The notes beneath the pieces were generated by a model. The model did not search any database and had not been told where the DNA came from. It saw nothing but the letters and a program-made list of their open reading frames with translations. From the NCBI RefSeq assembly GCF_902167145.1, contig NC_050096.1, positions 160,455,825-160,519,824 of the forward strand: 64,000 nt of DNA, given 5' to 3'. The stretch is from Zea mays (taxonomy: Eukaryota > Streptophyta > Magnoliopsida > Poales > Poaceae). Position 1 is the first letter of the stretch; each line of letters starts with the position of its first letter. The position numbers were made by a program, and so were the translations under genes. Below are positions 21,923 through 34,218 of the stretch, piece by piece.

Positions 21923-24900
21923 TAGACTGGATTTGGGAAAAGGTAAGGGTATTCCCTCCTCAAGAAGTCCTCACTCTCCCAGGTGGCTTCCTCTTCTCCT
22001 TCTCTGCTCCACTGAACTTTACAGAGCTTTACTTCTAAGGTGCGGGTCTTTCTGACTGCCGAATCAAGAATCTTCACTGGTTTCTCACGATATTGAAGGT
22101 CTTTCTGAATCTGCACTGTCTCTTCTTCGAGGTGACTTTCTGGTGCTTGCAGGCATTTGCTGAGCTGGGACACGTGGAACACATTGTGGATGTCGGACAT
22201 GGATTCTGGTAGCTCCAGGCGGTATGCGGCGGGTCCTACCTTGCCAATGATGGGATAGGGACCTACAAAACGTGGGGCTAGCTTCCCTTTGACTTGGAAC
22301 CTCCTGACACCACGCATTGGAGAAACCTTGAGGTAGACGAAGTCTCCTTCCTCAAATCGGAGTTCCCTCCGCCTGTTGTCTGCGTAACTCTTCTGTCGAC
22401 TCTGAGCTTCAAGCAACCTTCTGCGGATCAGTGCAACTTTCTCCTCTGCCTCCTTGACAAAGGCAGGTCCTTCTAGTGCTTTTTCCCCCACGTTGGACCA
22501 CATGAGAGGGGTCTGGCATTTTCGTCCATACAGTGCTTCGAATGGTGACATCTTGATGCTGGACTGATAGCTATTGTTGTAGGAGAACTCTGTGTAGGGT
22601 AGACTGGACTCCCAACTTCTATCAAAAGCTAACACACATGCTCTTAAGAGATCTTCAAGGACTTTGTTGACTCTCTCTGTCTGCCCATCTGTCTGAGGGT
22701 GATAAGCGGTACTGAAATCTAGCTTGGTGCCCATAGCTTTCTGAAGGCTTGTCCAGAATTTGGATGTGAACTGGGTTCCTCTGTCTGATACTATCTTCCT
22801 TGGGATGCCATGGAGTCTGACTATCTCCTTGAGGTAAATTCGGGCATGGGTGGCTCCTCCAAAGGTAGTTTTCACTGGAATGAAATGGGCTACCTTGGTG
22901 AGGCGATCTATTATTACCCAGATGGAGTCATTCCCTTTCTGCGTCCGGGGTAGTCCGGTTACGAAGTCCATGCCTATTTCTTCCCACTTCCATTTAGGTA
23001 TCGGGAGGGGTTGTAATAGGCCAGCAGGTTTTTGGTGTTCGGCCTTCGTCCGTTGGCAGATGTCACATCGGGCCACATACTGAGCTATTTCTTTCTTCAT
23101 CCCCTTCCACCAGTATCTGGTCTTGAGGTCCAGGTACATCTTGGTAGTTCCGGGGTGGATGGAGTAGGCCGAGTCGTGAGCTTACTTGAGTAGGACTTCT
23201 CGGGCCTCCCCTTTTGGTACACACAGACGGTGATTGAACCAAAGGACTCCTTGGTCATCTGTCCTGAGGTCCAGGAGTTGTTCCTTGCGGGCTTTCTCCA
23301 CAAGCCTTGCCGTCTCTGGGTCTAGATGTTGAGCCTTGCAGATGAGGTCTTCTAGCATTGGCTTGACTTCGAGACTGTCGTTGTTTCCTAGACATGCATT
23401 TAGTTGTGATGATTCTTCCTTCCAGTCTTCTAGAAAGTTGGTCCCTTTTATTCCCAATGGTTTTCGACTGAGAGCGTCGGCTACCACATTGGCCTTCCCG
23501 GGGTGATAGTGAATTTCGAGGTCATAATCCTTGATCAGATCTAACCATCTTCGCTGACGGAGGTTGAGATCAGGTTGAGTGAATATGTACCTCAGACTCT
23601 TGTGATCGGTGAAAATGTGGCATCTGTTTCCGATTAGGTAATGCCTCCATATCTTTAAGGCATGCACTATGGCTGCCAATTCCAAATCATGGGTGGGGTA
23701 ATTCTGCTCGTGCGGCTTGAGTAGGCGTGATGCGTAAGCAATGACTTTCTCGTTCTGCATTAGCACACACCCTAAGCCTTGCCTCGAGGCATCACAGAAG
23801 ACGACAAAATCTTGATGAATATCTGGCAGTGATAGAACGGGTGCCGTTGTGAGTTTCTCTTTTATGATTTGGAAACTTTCTTCACATCTTGGGGTCCACA
23901 CAAATTTATGGTCTTTCTTGAGAAGTTCTGTCATTGGCCTTGCGATGCTGGAGAACCCTTTGATGAAGCGGCGGTAATACCCTACCATTCCTAGGAAGCT
24001 TCGAACTTCACTGACGTTGGTTGGTTGCCTCCATTTTGACACTGCTTCTACTTTGGAAGGGTCCACTTCTATTCCTTCTACGGTTAAGATATGCCCAAGG
24101 AAGGCTATCTTTTCCAACCAGAATTCACATTTACTGAGTTTGGCAAAAAGTTGGTGTGCTCTGAGTTTTCCAAGGACGATCCGAAGGTGACGCTTATGGT
24201 CTTCGCGGTTCTTGGAGTAAATAAGGATGTCGTCGATGAAGACTACGACAAACTTATCTAGCTCTTCCATAAACACTTTATTCATGAGGTTCATGAAAAA
24301 GGCAGGTGCGTTTGTCAGTCCGAACGACATTACCGTGAATTCATATTGCCCGTACCGGGTGACAAATGCAGTCTTTTGGATGTCCGCTTCCTTGATCCTC
24401 AATTGGTGGTAACCAGACCTTAGGTCTATCTTGGAGAAGTACTTGGCTCCTTGAAGCTGATCGAAGAGGTCGTCAATCCGAGGAAGTGGGTACTTGTTCT
24501 TGATGGTAACTTCATTTAACGATCGGTAATCAATACACATTCTCATACTTCCATCCTTCTTGGAGACAAACAGGACTGGTGCTCCCCAAGGTGATGAGCT
24601 GGGACGAATGTACCCTTTTTGGTGAAGATCTGAGATTTGAAGCTTCAATTCTGCTAACTCAGTTGGAGCCATGCGGTATGGTCTCTTTGCGATGGGTGCT
24701 GTTCCAGGAATTAGATCTATGTAGAACTCCACTTCTCTTTCTGGTGGCATTCCTGGCAATTCTTCGGGAAACACATCCATGAATTCTTCTACTACTGATA
24801 TATTTTCCGTTGTTATATTGAACATCATTGGGTCACTGGCGGGTGGCTGTGCCTGGCAAGAGACTGACTTTCCCTGCTGGTCGGTGAGGAGGACTGTCTT

Positions 24901-25593
24901 GTCTGCGCAACTGATGATGCCTTTGTGTTTAGTTAGCCAATCCATCCCTAGGATTACATCAATTCCCTTGGATGGCAAGACAGTTAAGTCTGCCAGGAAT
25001 ACTACCCCACTTAAAAGGATTCTGACTTGGGAACATTTTAGCTGGCATAAGAGGTCGGACCCCGGGGTTCGGGTGACCAAAGGAATCTCTAGGGGAGTAG
25101 AGGGAATGCCATATTTTTCCACAAAGCTAGTGGCTATGAAAGAGTGGGATGCTCCAGAATCGAAAAGTACGGTAGCGGGAGTAAATTCAACAAGGAACTC
25201 ACCGAGTACTACTCCCGGAGCCTGCTGAGCTTCCTGGGCATCGACGTGATTTACACGTGCCCTTCCTTGGTACGGAGTCTTGTTCTGCTGGCTGACGGCG
25301 GAGGGCGCTTTGGGGGCGGGTGCCGAGGTGTTCTTGGGGCCATTCACCGAGTTGGAGTAGGCGGGTCCCTGTGGCTTCAGCTGCGGACAGTTGTTCTTGA
25401 AATGACTTGGATTACCGCAGTGCCAACATGCATTTGCCGGAGGTTGGTTGCTTGCCACCGAGGGAGAATGGAAAGAGCTCTGACTCTGCTGGCTGAATCG
25501 TGACAAAGTGGGTCCAGCTGGCCTACTGAAGTTGGGCCCCTTGGGTGGAAACCCAAATGATCGAGTCTTCTGGTGCCGGTCCTGCTGTTGTGC
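21922..25593 (-). pseudogene. pol: Gag NC end and pol of element C, one TAA from intact
   Basis: The frame runs from just after a TAG (25,594-25,596) to the stop at 21,922. In order it holds a CCHC-type knuckle [14 protein letters not shown] (near 25,390-25,430), protease DSGA, RT with VDYRS-type, [11 protein letters not shown] and intact FIDD motifs, and RNase H ([15 protein letters not shown]). After a single TAA at 23,182-23,184, where Glu is expected, comes integrase with CDICQR and the D-D-E set in MDFVTGLP, VSDRG and TERVN, then a chromodomain (CKVQW...EEATWE). All parts share one frame, so the original was one polyprotein. There is no ATG at the apparent start because it is a continuation of gag. 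Confidence 0.93.
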
Positions 25594-26136
25594 CTAGAGA
25601 ACCTGGAACTTCCTTTTGAGGTGTCCTTTTTCTTCCTCCTTAGCTCTTTCAACTTGCATGGCCTTGTTGGAAAGGTGAGAGAAGTTGAGGAAGTCTTGGC
25701 TAGCCAGAATTGTCTTGAGTTCTGGCCTGAGTCCCTTGAGGAAACGGGCCATCTTCTTTCTCTCAGTATTGACATCATCTGGCGCGTAGCGGGCTAACTC
25801 CGTGAACTTGTGCACATATTCGCTGACAGATCTTCCGTCTTGAGTCAATTCTCGGAACTCGTCCTCCTTAAGCTGTACCAATCCTTGGGGCACATGGTGA
25901 TCCCGGAAAGCTGCTTCAAATTCCGCCCAGGTAGCATCTCTGATGGTGACGTTGAAGGTGTCCCACCAGGCTAAGGCCATCCCAGAGAGTTGGTGGGCAG
26001 CCAGTTGAACACGCTGATTTTCTGGGCAACCAATGGCTTCCAGCTTCCTTTTGATCGTTCGCATCCAATCGTCTGCATCGAGGGGGTTGCTTGATCCGGC
26101 GAACGTGGGAGGTTTGAGTCTCAGGAAGTCCCCCAT
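25594..26136 (-). pseudogene. gag: gag of element C (capsid part)
   Basis: The first ATG is at 26,136, but the frame is open upstream to a TGA at 26,296-26,298 and the upstream residues (a Pro-rich stretch then DLAQVLANQ) look like a genuine Gag N-terminus. The true start is therefore lost or lies beyond a mutation. The capsid domain includes LADAW-like PLDADDWMRTIKRK, ALAWWDTF and KMARFLKGLRPE. It ends at a TAG (25,594-25,596) where a Gln codon would fit, and the same frame continues directly into the zinc knuckle and pol. Confidence 0.88.
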
Positions 26137-26467
26137 TCTGTCTTGCGGTCTTCCACCATTTGGTCGTTGATTTTCCAGATTTCGAGTGAGGACCTCGATG
26201 AGTCGGGTCTGATTGGCTAGAACTTGGGCTAGGTCTAAGGGTAGGGGTGGAGGTGCGGGGAGGTGGGTTTCACTTTCCTCTCTAAGACTTCCCCTTCAGC
26301 TCTTCGGGGGAAACCTGCTCCAATCCCTGAGGCGGTAGGCGTGGTTTTATCCGAAGCTATCTGCCAGGGAAGAGAGTCGCTATTATGCACATGCAAATTG
26401 TTCTCAACCAAGTTATTTTATTCATTACACCATCACATTACAAGCATAAGACTACTACAGGGGAAGA

Positions 26468-27085
26468 CTACACGAGGGCGTTCTTCGAGGTACTAGCGAG
26501 TTCCTTATCTAAGGTGTCCCCAAATGCCTTGAGAAGATCATCGAGGCTGGCTAGGGATACATCTTCTTCGTCGGACCAGTCATCGATTCTGGGGGGAGGT
26601 AGGGCTAGAGGGGCCTTCTTCTTCTTCTTCTCTGTCTGGCATCCTTGGCTAGTGGTCTTCTTCTGGATCTTCTTTTTGGGGGCGAGTGCCTTCAGCTTCT
26701 TGTCAAAGTCTTTCTTCAAGGTTCGATAGGCCTCACGGGTGTTGGCTTCCTCGCCTTCCACTATGCTGAGACTCTCCTGGAGAGATGCCTTCTCTTGCGT
26801 AAGCTCTTTGACTTGCTGCTCTAGGCCTTCCACTCGGGAGTTTAGGTGGGTACAATGGGAGGAGAGCTCATCGTAGTGGTTGTCAAGGGTGTGGAGGTAT
26901 CCGGCCATGTAGACGATAGTGGGATCATCCTCTATGGGATCTCCTCCTGACAGAGCCTCGAGTCTTTTCTTCCAGGTTGGGGTGTTTTTGTTGCTGGGTG
27001 GGAAATATCGGAGGGGAGTCTCAAAGATCTCTCGGCCATAGTTTTGGCACAGTTGTTTGAGGGCTTGACACCGCTTCCCAGACAT
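26468..27085 (-). CDS. orf0-like gene of element C (205 aa, coiled coil)
   Basis: An ATG-started 205-residue ORF lies between the primer site and gag. Residues about 70-130 (SRVEGLEQQVKELTQEK and on) have strong coiled-coil character. Residues about 130-165 are Lys-rich and would suit nuclear localisation or RNA binding. The C-terminus is acidic. The position and general build match orf0 of A and B, but I see no clear residue-level similarity outside the coil. The frame is intact. Its function is unknown; a role in particle assembly or RNA handling is only a guess. Confidence 0.65.
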   Translation of the reverse strand: MSGKRCQALKQLCQNYGREIFETPLRYFPPSNKNTPTWKKRLEALSGGDPIEDDPTIVYMAGYLHTLDNHYDELSSHCTHLNSRVEGLEQQVKELTQEKASLQESLSIVEGEEANTREAYRTLKKDFDKKLKALAPKKKIQKKTTSQGCQTEKKKKKAPLALPPPRIDDWSDEEDVSLASLDDLLKAFGDTLDKELASTSKNALV

Positions 27086-27322
27086 ATTCGGGCTTCTTGC
27101 GGATCCCCAAGCGCAGTGCGCAGCTTCGAAGAAGGTGAGGAAAGCCTTCCTCCTCTGAGCAATAGGAAGTCCTAATCACCCAGGGGTTTTCCATCTGGTA
27201 GACGAAAAGAAAGGTCTATTAATATCGGGGAAAAGGGGAAAGAGTGTTTCTTGGAGGTAAGAGGTGTTTTCTTGTTAAGGCAACTTTTAAGGTCAGGGCT
27301 GTGGTCTACGGCCAGTCCTATA

Positions 27323-27337
27323 GGCTTTGATACCACC
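27323..27337 (-). promoter_or_regulatory. Primer binding site of element C
   Basis: GGTGGTATCAAAGCC on the minus strand, directly after the 5' LTR, matches the 3' end of plant initiator-Met tRNA (complement TGGTATCAGAGC) with one difference. Confidence 0.85.
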
Positions 27338-30148
27338 TGAAGCGTCCCGATCCTTTGGGACTCAAATGTAATACAATTACTAGTCCCAGGAGGCTAGTAA
27401 TCACATTCATTACTTCAAATGGTTACAGAGTCTGAATAATGTTGTTACAATACCGGGGATACAAGCTCGAAGGTGAGCCGAAACAAAATAAAGCGCAGAG
27501 GAAGGTAAAATAGCCCAGGCCACAGGCAGAACTGGGTGAAGACACAGCCCCATCAATCAAGCATAGCAGAAAAGAAGTCTTCAGCTGCTGAAAAACATAA
27601 ATAAATATGGGTGAATACACTAGGTATTCCGCAAGCCCACTCGGCTCCCGTAAAGACAAAGTGACCTATATTGTACATGCTTATTATGGTGGAGTTGAAG
27701 TCACTCATACTTTTTCAGAGAAAGGCAGTACTCAATAGTTAGGGTTTTCCCAAAACAATAGAAGTAACACTTGCTTGACCACCACTGAGCTTCCCGCTCC
27801 CGTGGTACTACTTTCTTTCCAGAACATACACACACATTTCCCTGTTCCCAGTTGTAGTAGAAACACTAATTGTCATACCATACCAGACTCGTCCATACCA
27901 GTGGACACGGACTATTCGAATAGGTTTAGACTCTGCGCAGAGGGGTACACTTTACCCACTAGTCCGGCTCTGCGATCTCATGGCCAATGAGACCCGAATC
28001 CGAAACTCTTTCCTTCCTTGTACGTCCGAACCTTAATGGTTATACCGGAAGGAGTCAGGCCACCACCATGTCCAAACCGAACAAAACATTCCCCTTCCTC
28101 ATCCTCCCGGTGCTACCCCAGCCTTCATAACCCTGGGGTGGGACCGTACGAGTTCAGATTGAGTGGCTGCCCACACAGCCTCGAGTGGTTGTACTTTTTG
28201 AGAGTACAGGTAATGAAAGATGACAAACCGGTCCTTATATGAGAGGACGATCCTTCTGCTCACGCCTAAACCAGATGAGCCAACACCTTAGGCCCTCCCC
28301 TAAACCAGGGAGTCCCTGATCATCCTACTTCACTAGGTGATGAGGGTGAGTACCCTTCATCGCACTCTTTTTGGAAAAACATTTCATTTATACCCCTTTT
28401 TACTTGTCCCATATCTTTAATTGAAATAATAGTTAATGCGGGCTCTCTCATGCTTACCATGCAATTCGATTCCCATCCCATAATCCAGGCATATGCAGTG
28501 GTAGAGAGAAATAGGTAAATAATGCATCAAGGGAAGGATGGACTTGCCTTCGTCGAAGCTTTCCTGGCACAAAAGGTTAATCTCGGAGGGGTCGGGTTCC
28601 TGCCCTTCTTCTGGAGCTATGGGTTCCGGAGGATCGGATCCCTCTTCCACTAATTAAAACATAGCCAAAAACAATACATCAAACATGGTGACCTTTGTGG
28701 AGTGTGCAAATTGTTATACTTTATTATTTTTGTGCCCTAATAATTTATTTAAACTATTTTTGGTGCATAAAATATCAGGATATAAGTATATATGGGAAAA
28801 TGGGAAAAAGAAATGGGAAAAGAAAAAGGAAAAGGATTTCCTTTCCCTGTGGGCCGGGGGGGAATTTTTGGCCCACTTGGGCGCGGGCGCTCGCGCGAGC
28901 GAGGCTGGCGGCCCAGCTGGCCCAGCCGTGAGGGGGAGACGACGGGGGACGGCGTGGAGGCGCGGGCCCACCAGCCAGGGAGAGGGGAGGGGCTGACGGC
29001 GTTGGCGACAACGGAGGGGGGAAGGGGCTCGACCGGGGTTCGACCGGCGGTGAGGATCCGTGGCGGTTCTCCGCCGCCGGTCCGGTTTTGTGACGGGGAA
29101 GCGGTGGCGGAGCATGAGTGGAAGATGAGGATCACAGGGGCGGGGCTGATTTCGCCTGCGGGGGCCTAGGGCGGCCGGTCCGCGGCACGGTGGCGGGCTT
29201 CCGCGGCGGCGAAGCCGCCGGTGAGTGTTCCGGCCGAGATAGAGTGGGGGAGGTGGCATGTCGTGAACGTGGTAGTGTGGTGGAACTCTTGGCACTATTT
29301 AATTGAACGGAAGGTCGCCAGGGAGGGAGAGGGAAGCTTACCGGAGCGGTGGAGGGAAGCACGGCGGCGCTGCTAGCTCAATTGAGCTCGGGGAGGGGTG
29401 GAGGAGGAGGCCGGGGCTGGTGTGGAGTGCTCGGGCTCGACTGTCCCTTTTATAGGCGCCCGGGAGGGGGGAGGGGGATGGAGAGGACGGCGAGCTCCGA
29501 CGAGCTTCCATGATGGCGGCATGGAGCAAACGGCGACGAGACGGCTCGGGCAGGCTGAGGATGAGGGGACGACTCGGGCACAGTGGCGGGGTTGTCGTGG
29601 AGGGGCTGGCGAGCATTAATGGCGAGGCGACGAGGCGAGGGGTGCTCGGTGGCGATCGCGCCGGGGAGGGATGGGCGAGGGAGAAAGAGCTGACAGGTGG
29701 GGTCGGGCTGCCAGTGAGAGAGGGCCGCGCGAGAGAGAGAGGGGCGGGGCGCTGACGGGCGGGGTCGGGCTGTCAGCGGGCGGGAGTGGCGCGCGGTTTG
29801 GGCCGCCTGGGCCGGAAAGAGAGGGGAGGGAGGCGGGCGCGCGCGAGTTGGGCTGGAGGTCGGCCCAGCCGAGAGAGGGGAGAGGAAAATTCCTTTTTCT
29901 TTTCTTTTTCTAATTCTTTCCTTTTTCTTTTCTACTTTTTGAGTCATTTTGTTTCTTTTTCTCTTAACAAAAATTCTCTAAATGAACTTGGTGATAAATG
30001 TGGTCTATGTGAGGTGCTTCAAATCATTTTAAGTATATGCAAATGATTGGGTGACCTAGGGGTAGGGTTAGGGAGAAGAATAAAACCAAGGGGGGGAGAT
30101 TAGGGGGGTTAGGTTTTCAAACCTGGGTTAGGATTTTGGGATGTTACA
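27338..30148 (-). repeat. 5' LTR of element C
   Basis: It is 2,811 bp, with ends TG...CA intact on the minus strand. About 40-45 single-base differences from the 3' LTR were seen by eye, including one short indel. It includes the GC-rich block and the TATA box at 29,446-29,456. Confidence 0.93.
29446..29456 (-). promoter_or_regulatory. TATA box, 5' LTR of C
   Basis: CCTATAAAAGG on the minus strand is the likely promoter driving C genomic RNA leftwards. Confidence 0.75.
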
Positions 30149-30458
30149 CTCTCTAACCCATTTCATTGATCAATTGTGCCCTAGATAGGCCGGACTCCTC
30201 GCCGCCGACGAGCTCCCCCGCCTGCGCATGTGGACCGGCCGACTCCGACCATCCCCGATGGCGACCCGCAGATCGCCGTGACCCTCAGGACCTCCCCTAC
30301 ACCCTCGACCACCTCACTGGAGCAGTCTCGCCGTCGGTAAGCCCCTCCGCCCTTTCCTCCGCCGCGGGAACTGTTTAATTTGGGGGAAGGACCTCGGGTT
30401 AGGTTTAGCGGAACCCTAGGGGGTTTTCTAAACTGTCAGTGACACATTTGAATAGTAA

Positions 30459-31047
30459 TGTTGGGGACTTGTTCTTAAATGCTATGAGTCAAGAACAAGG
30501 CAACACAAAGTATTAAATGTTAATGTCCTTCGTCCATCGAAGCATTATTTCCCTTAGGATATAACGATCTTCGGACGAAGGTCATGAAGGACGTACCTTC
30601 ATCATCATGGTATAAGAAAATGAAAGGCGAAACATATGGAACATGAAAGATAACATGAATAAACATATAATATCATTCACATGTCTTCTTTATATAAACT
30701 TGGATATTTAAATATGATATTTAATTACATTTATACCTTCGGCCTGACAGAAGGCAAAAATCCAAGTGTTGCGCATGAGCGAATACAAGATAGTGTGAAC
30801 AGTACAGGGGTACTGTTCATCTATTTATAGGCACACGACACAGCCTATGAGAAATTACATTCATGCCCTTTACAAATGTTTACAATCATAGTACAAGCTA
30901 TCTCGGGCCGATTAGTCATTTCATCTTTAAGTCGGTGCCTCTAAAAATGTACTCTGAAGCTCTTCGATTGATAGCTTCGGCTTTGTGTCAGTCTTCCGAA
31001 GGTGTTTCTTCTTATGGGACCTTCGGCGATGAAGCAGAGCCCCAACA
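30459..31047 (-). mobile_element. Solo LTR F
   Basis: A 589 bp segment with inverted ends TGTTGGGG/CCCCAACA is absent from the 3' LTR of B. It is flanked by GTAA on both sides, a 4 bp match that becomes 5 bp (GTAAC) if one base was lost on the left. There is no interior or second LTR, so it is a solo LTR left by recombination. On the minus strand CTATAAATAG (30,821-30,830) is followed by ATGAACAGT, a normal LTR promoter. It is related to LTR G. Confidence 0.85.
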
Positions 31048-32700
31048 GTAACCCAAGGACTAGTCTGTAAGGAAATTTGAAAACGTCCGCCAGGGACCTC
31101 GATGCAAAGTCGTTTCCCATTTAATCATTTTTGTTTAATCTTTTTAATGAACAAAGAACTTAGGAAATTGATAACTTGAGAAATATTTAATCAAAATTTG
31201 TCAAACCAATTTTGCTGGATTCTAAATATTATGGACTACCAATTAAAAATACTGAACCCTATGCTTTCTGTTTTAAATTTTAGAGTTTGGAATTAAATAC
31301 AGAAACTAACCAAACCTTATTAAATTAAAGAAAATTAGTTATGCTTCTGTGCGGAACCTAACAAAATTTGTAGATGTTCAAATCCCATTTAAACACTGTT
31401 TAAAAATAGTGAGAGCCCCAGTATTGAAAATTTAAGTAGGGATATCTATTAAAAGCCATTTTTTCATAAAACTTAGGAAAATCAGAAAGGCATTAGAAAA
31501 TAATGAACAGTGAGTGCAATTATTTTTTCTAGCCTACTTAAGTAACAGAGAACCTAGGAAAAATGAAGGGACCTCTAGTCCAGAACAAAATCAAAGTGAA
31601 ATGTTTTATTAGGCATTAATCAAACAAGAAAAACAATTATTAGAATTATACAAACAATCTCAATATTAATTATAAAAATCCAGTGGACTTGTAACCACTA
31701 GAACTCTACTACAAGAATGATAAACACCCCAGCCCATCATTTTAGGTAGGGTAAACAAATAGAACTTGATAATGGGTCATATTTTAATTAAATCATGAGC
31801 AACCCAAAAATGGTGCAATAATGGGCAAATAAAAATTTTGCTAGATCAATAATGAGATAGGCCACCAGAGAAAAATGCAAAACCCAATTGAAGGTTGCAA
31901 AATAATAACCATTACCAATACTTCATAAAAAAGGTCATTTAATCCAAATAATTCCTACCACCCCTCCCTTAAGCAAAAAGATGCCAAACTTCAGAATAAT
32001 TGCTCTTGCACAAAGAAGAAGCTAGGAAAAATCAGAAATCTGTTGTTTGATATTTTGCAAATATAGTGGTAGTAGAAAGCACCCGTTTGGCTAGAAACTT
32101 TAGAAAATCATAGCAAAATAACAAATAAGTATTAATGACTAAAAGTTTGTACAAAGTCATGTCATAACATCTAAATGCCAGCAAAAATAAGTCTTAGAGA
32201 ATAACCTACTGTTAAATGGTAGATGTAGTTCAAAACACCCCTTCTGCCCTAATATTTGATAATTTTGTTCAGAGAGAACTATTCACTCTTTAAGCCCAAA
32301 TTTTAGGACAGAGAATTATACACCAGTAAGAAACCACTGTAATTTTTACAGAATTTTTGGAAAATTATTAAGACAACTTGTAGTTCAAACCCACTTTAAA
32401 AACATAAAAGAAATAAAGGGAAAGAAATGAAAGATAAACCTCGCCCCAATAAGTTCAACTAGAAATCTTGGAAAATTCTCCCGAAGGCTTTAAAAAGAAT
32501 TCAGTGGAACACCAAAATGAACTTACCACTTAGTTTGACTAAGTGTGATCTAAATTACTAAGTATACCACCAAAAATCTTTAGTAGCAAGATTAAACTCT
32601 ATTTGATTTAAGTAGATCATTCACCATCAAAGTTTAAAATTGCTAAAGCACATATCATATCATGCATGTATCTTACTCATTGCATTCATTAGATTGTCAC

Positions 32701-32853
32701 GCGCTCATTCCCGAGCAAGGAACTGTCCAAGAGGAACACCAGGAGCAAGCTCCCGAGGCTGCCATCGTGGATCTCCCTGCAGCCCCAGCTATTGAAGGCA
32801 AGCCCCGGTTTTATGCATTACCATATTTATATATGCTACTTTACTACACTTAA
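32701..32853 (+). pseudogene. Coding-like block 1 in 5' LTR of B
   Basis: This is the counterpart of 8,319-8,459. The start of the block (LADGEY) is deleted, and the TAA at the conserved end (KPRFYA) is changed to TTA, so the frame reads on to a TAG. PEQGTVQE and APAIEGKPRFYA are recognisable. Confidence 0.35.
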
Positions 32854-33798
32854 TGCTTGTAGGATTGTATTGTGCACTTAAGTGTAGGAGTTGCTTGAAA
32901 CCTCTAGTTGCATGAACTTAGGATTCCTTTTTGAGATGGATACTAGTATGCTAGGTCGAGTAGCTGCTATGCTAATCAGGATCTCGGTAGAAGTCGAGTG
33001 ATTTTTCTAGCACTCGCGCGAGGTCACGAATTGATTGTATTCATCTTGATAACGGGATCTATGATGGTCTATGGACTTGGATCCAGGGAGGATGCCTTGT
33101 CCATGAGACGGAAAAAATGAATTAAGGATTAATGTGTGGATACCTGAGTCAAGCTTTTGAATGTACTAAGCACATGTCGGGAAATATGGTAACCGATAAA
33201 CCTAGTACCTGAGTGAAGCCGGGCGCAGACTTTATCCCTCACGCGACCTGAGACTGGGTCTCCCATGCTAGCTATGGTGGGTACAAGTGCGGTCACTGCA
33301 TGACGGCAGCCGGGGTCAGTGGAGCATTGTATGCCAAGGCGGTGAGGCCTGGACGCGAACGGGGAATCGATGGGGACGGTTGACATGTGTGGGGTCGGAG
33401 TACCCTGACATGTCGTGTGTTTAGGTTTACCTTGCAATGATTAAAAACTCGATTCAAATCGTCTTCTTCTCGTAGCTAATGAGACTGCTTGACCCCTTGT
33501 ACTACATTGAGTAAGAAGTGAAATGAGGTTACATGAGATAATTTGTTGATTGTACTAAATGCTTGCTACCATGTATGCTTAGAAGGAGCAAACTTAGTAA
33601 AGCTAATGATGCTAGAAATTGAAAAGCTAAAACCTGATTTTTGATACAGCTAGTGCTTTTGGCAAACCAAACCCCTCAGCCAAACAGCTGCATGGTCTAG
33701 AGGTAGAGGAGTAGTTTCCTCACTCCGGGTAAGTCTAGCTGAGTATTCGTATACTCGGCCTTGCTTGTGGCACAATTTTTGCAGGTACGCTTCAGGAT

Positions 33799-33891
33799 AT
33801 GGTTGATGGTGTGACTTAGCCTACCACCCTGCAACCGGGTTGGACGGTCGAGTGGGATGCTGCTCCGGCAGGAGAGGAGCACGAGGAGTAG
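33799..33891 (+). pseudogene. Coding-like block 2 in 5' LTR of B
   Basis: This has the same 31-codon length as the copy in element A, with MVDGVT, then TAG where Trp is expected, then PGWTVEWD and EEHEE plus TAG. Confidence 0.35.
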
Positions 33892-34206
33892 TGGGCTAGG
33901 CCTGCCCATTTCCTCGCTATCGACGACATCGATTATCCGCTGCTTCTTATTTTATGAACTCTTACCAGCAACTTGAAAAACTCCGATTTATGTAATAATT
34001 CAGTACATTAATTTGAGGTTTCCTGTTTTATTGTATTTCTTCTGTGACTCACCTTCGAGTGAGTATGTGGTATTTGATCCTGGTTAAGTGGCTTTATCAG
34101 ACTAGATCTAAGGGACTGACGGGTTATTCCGATTTAAGTGTGTTGCGACCCTTGAGGCGTGACTTAGGCACTTAAGCTGGAATAATTTGGGTGGTTCTGC
34201 CACAGC

Positions 34207-34218
34207 TGGTATCGGAGC
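34207..34218 (+). promoter_or_regulatory. Primer binding site of element B
   Basis: TGGTATCGGAGC lies two bases after the 5' LTR end at 34,204. It matches initiator-Met tRNA with one difference. Confidence 0.88.

Larger units (their letters stand above)
19074..30148 (-). mobile_element. Element C: nearly complete Ty3/gypsy chromovirus
   Basis: A minus-strand element of 11,075 bp is flanked by the duplication CTCTC (19,069-19,073 and 30,149-30,153), and the uninterrupted site can be read in the 3' LTR of B. Two LTRs of 2,812 and 2,811 bp enclose a primer site, an orf0-like gene, gag-pol and a polypurine tract. RT and integrase active sites are intact. Two single-base nonsense codons and one upstream stop are the only breaks seen in the main frame. 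LTR divergence is about 1.5% by eye. Confidence 0.95.
17864..34204 (+). repeat. 5' LTR of element B, interrupted by C and F
   Basis: The LTR consists of 17,864-19,073, 30,154-30,458 and 31,048-34,204, in all about 4,670 bp. Each break can be checked against the 3' LTR: GAAGCTCTC/TGACCC is continuous at 60,340-60,355, and AATAGTAAC is continuous near 60,648. It carries a TATA box at 18,723, a donor-like GTGAGTC at about 19,013 and another (GTAAGC) at 30,337, an AT-rich intron-like block from there to about 32,690, and two coding-like blocks. Confidence 0.92.

Noticed and set aside
27323..27337. tRNA gene
   Set aside because: Only the primer-site complement of initiator-Met tRNA is present. 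There is no cloverleaf.
33129..33437. 102-residue minus-strand ORF (also 62,751-63,032)
   Set aside because: The two copies are the two LTRs of B; the frame is antisense to the element and shows no protein family.
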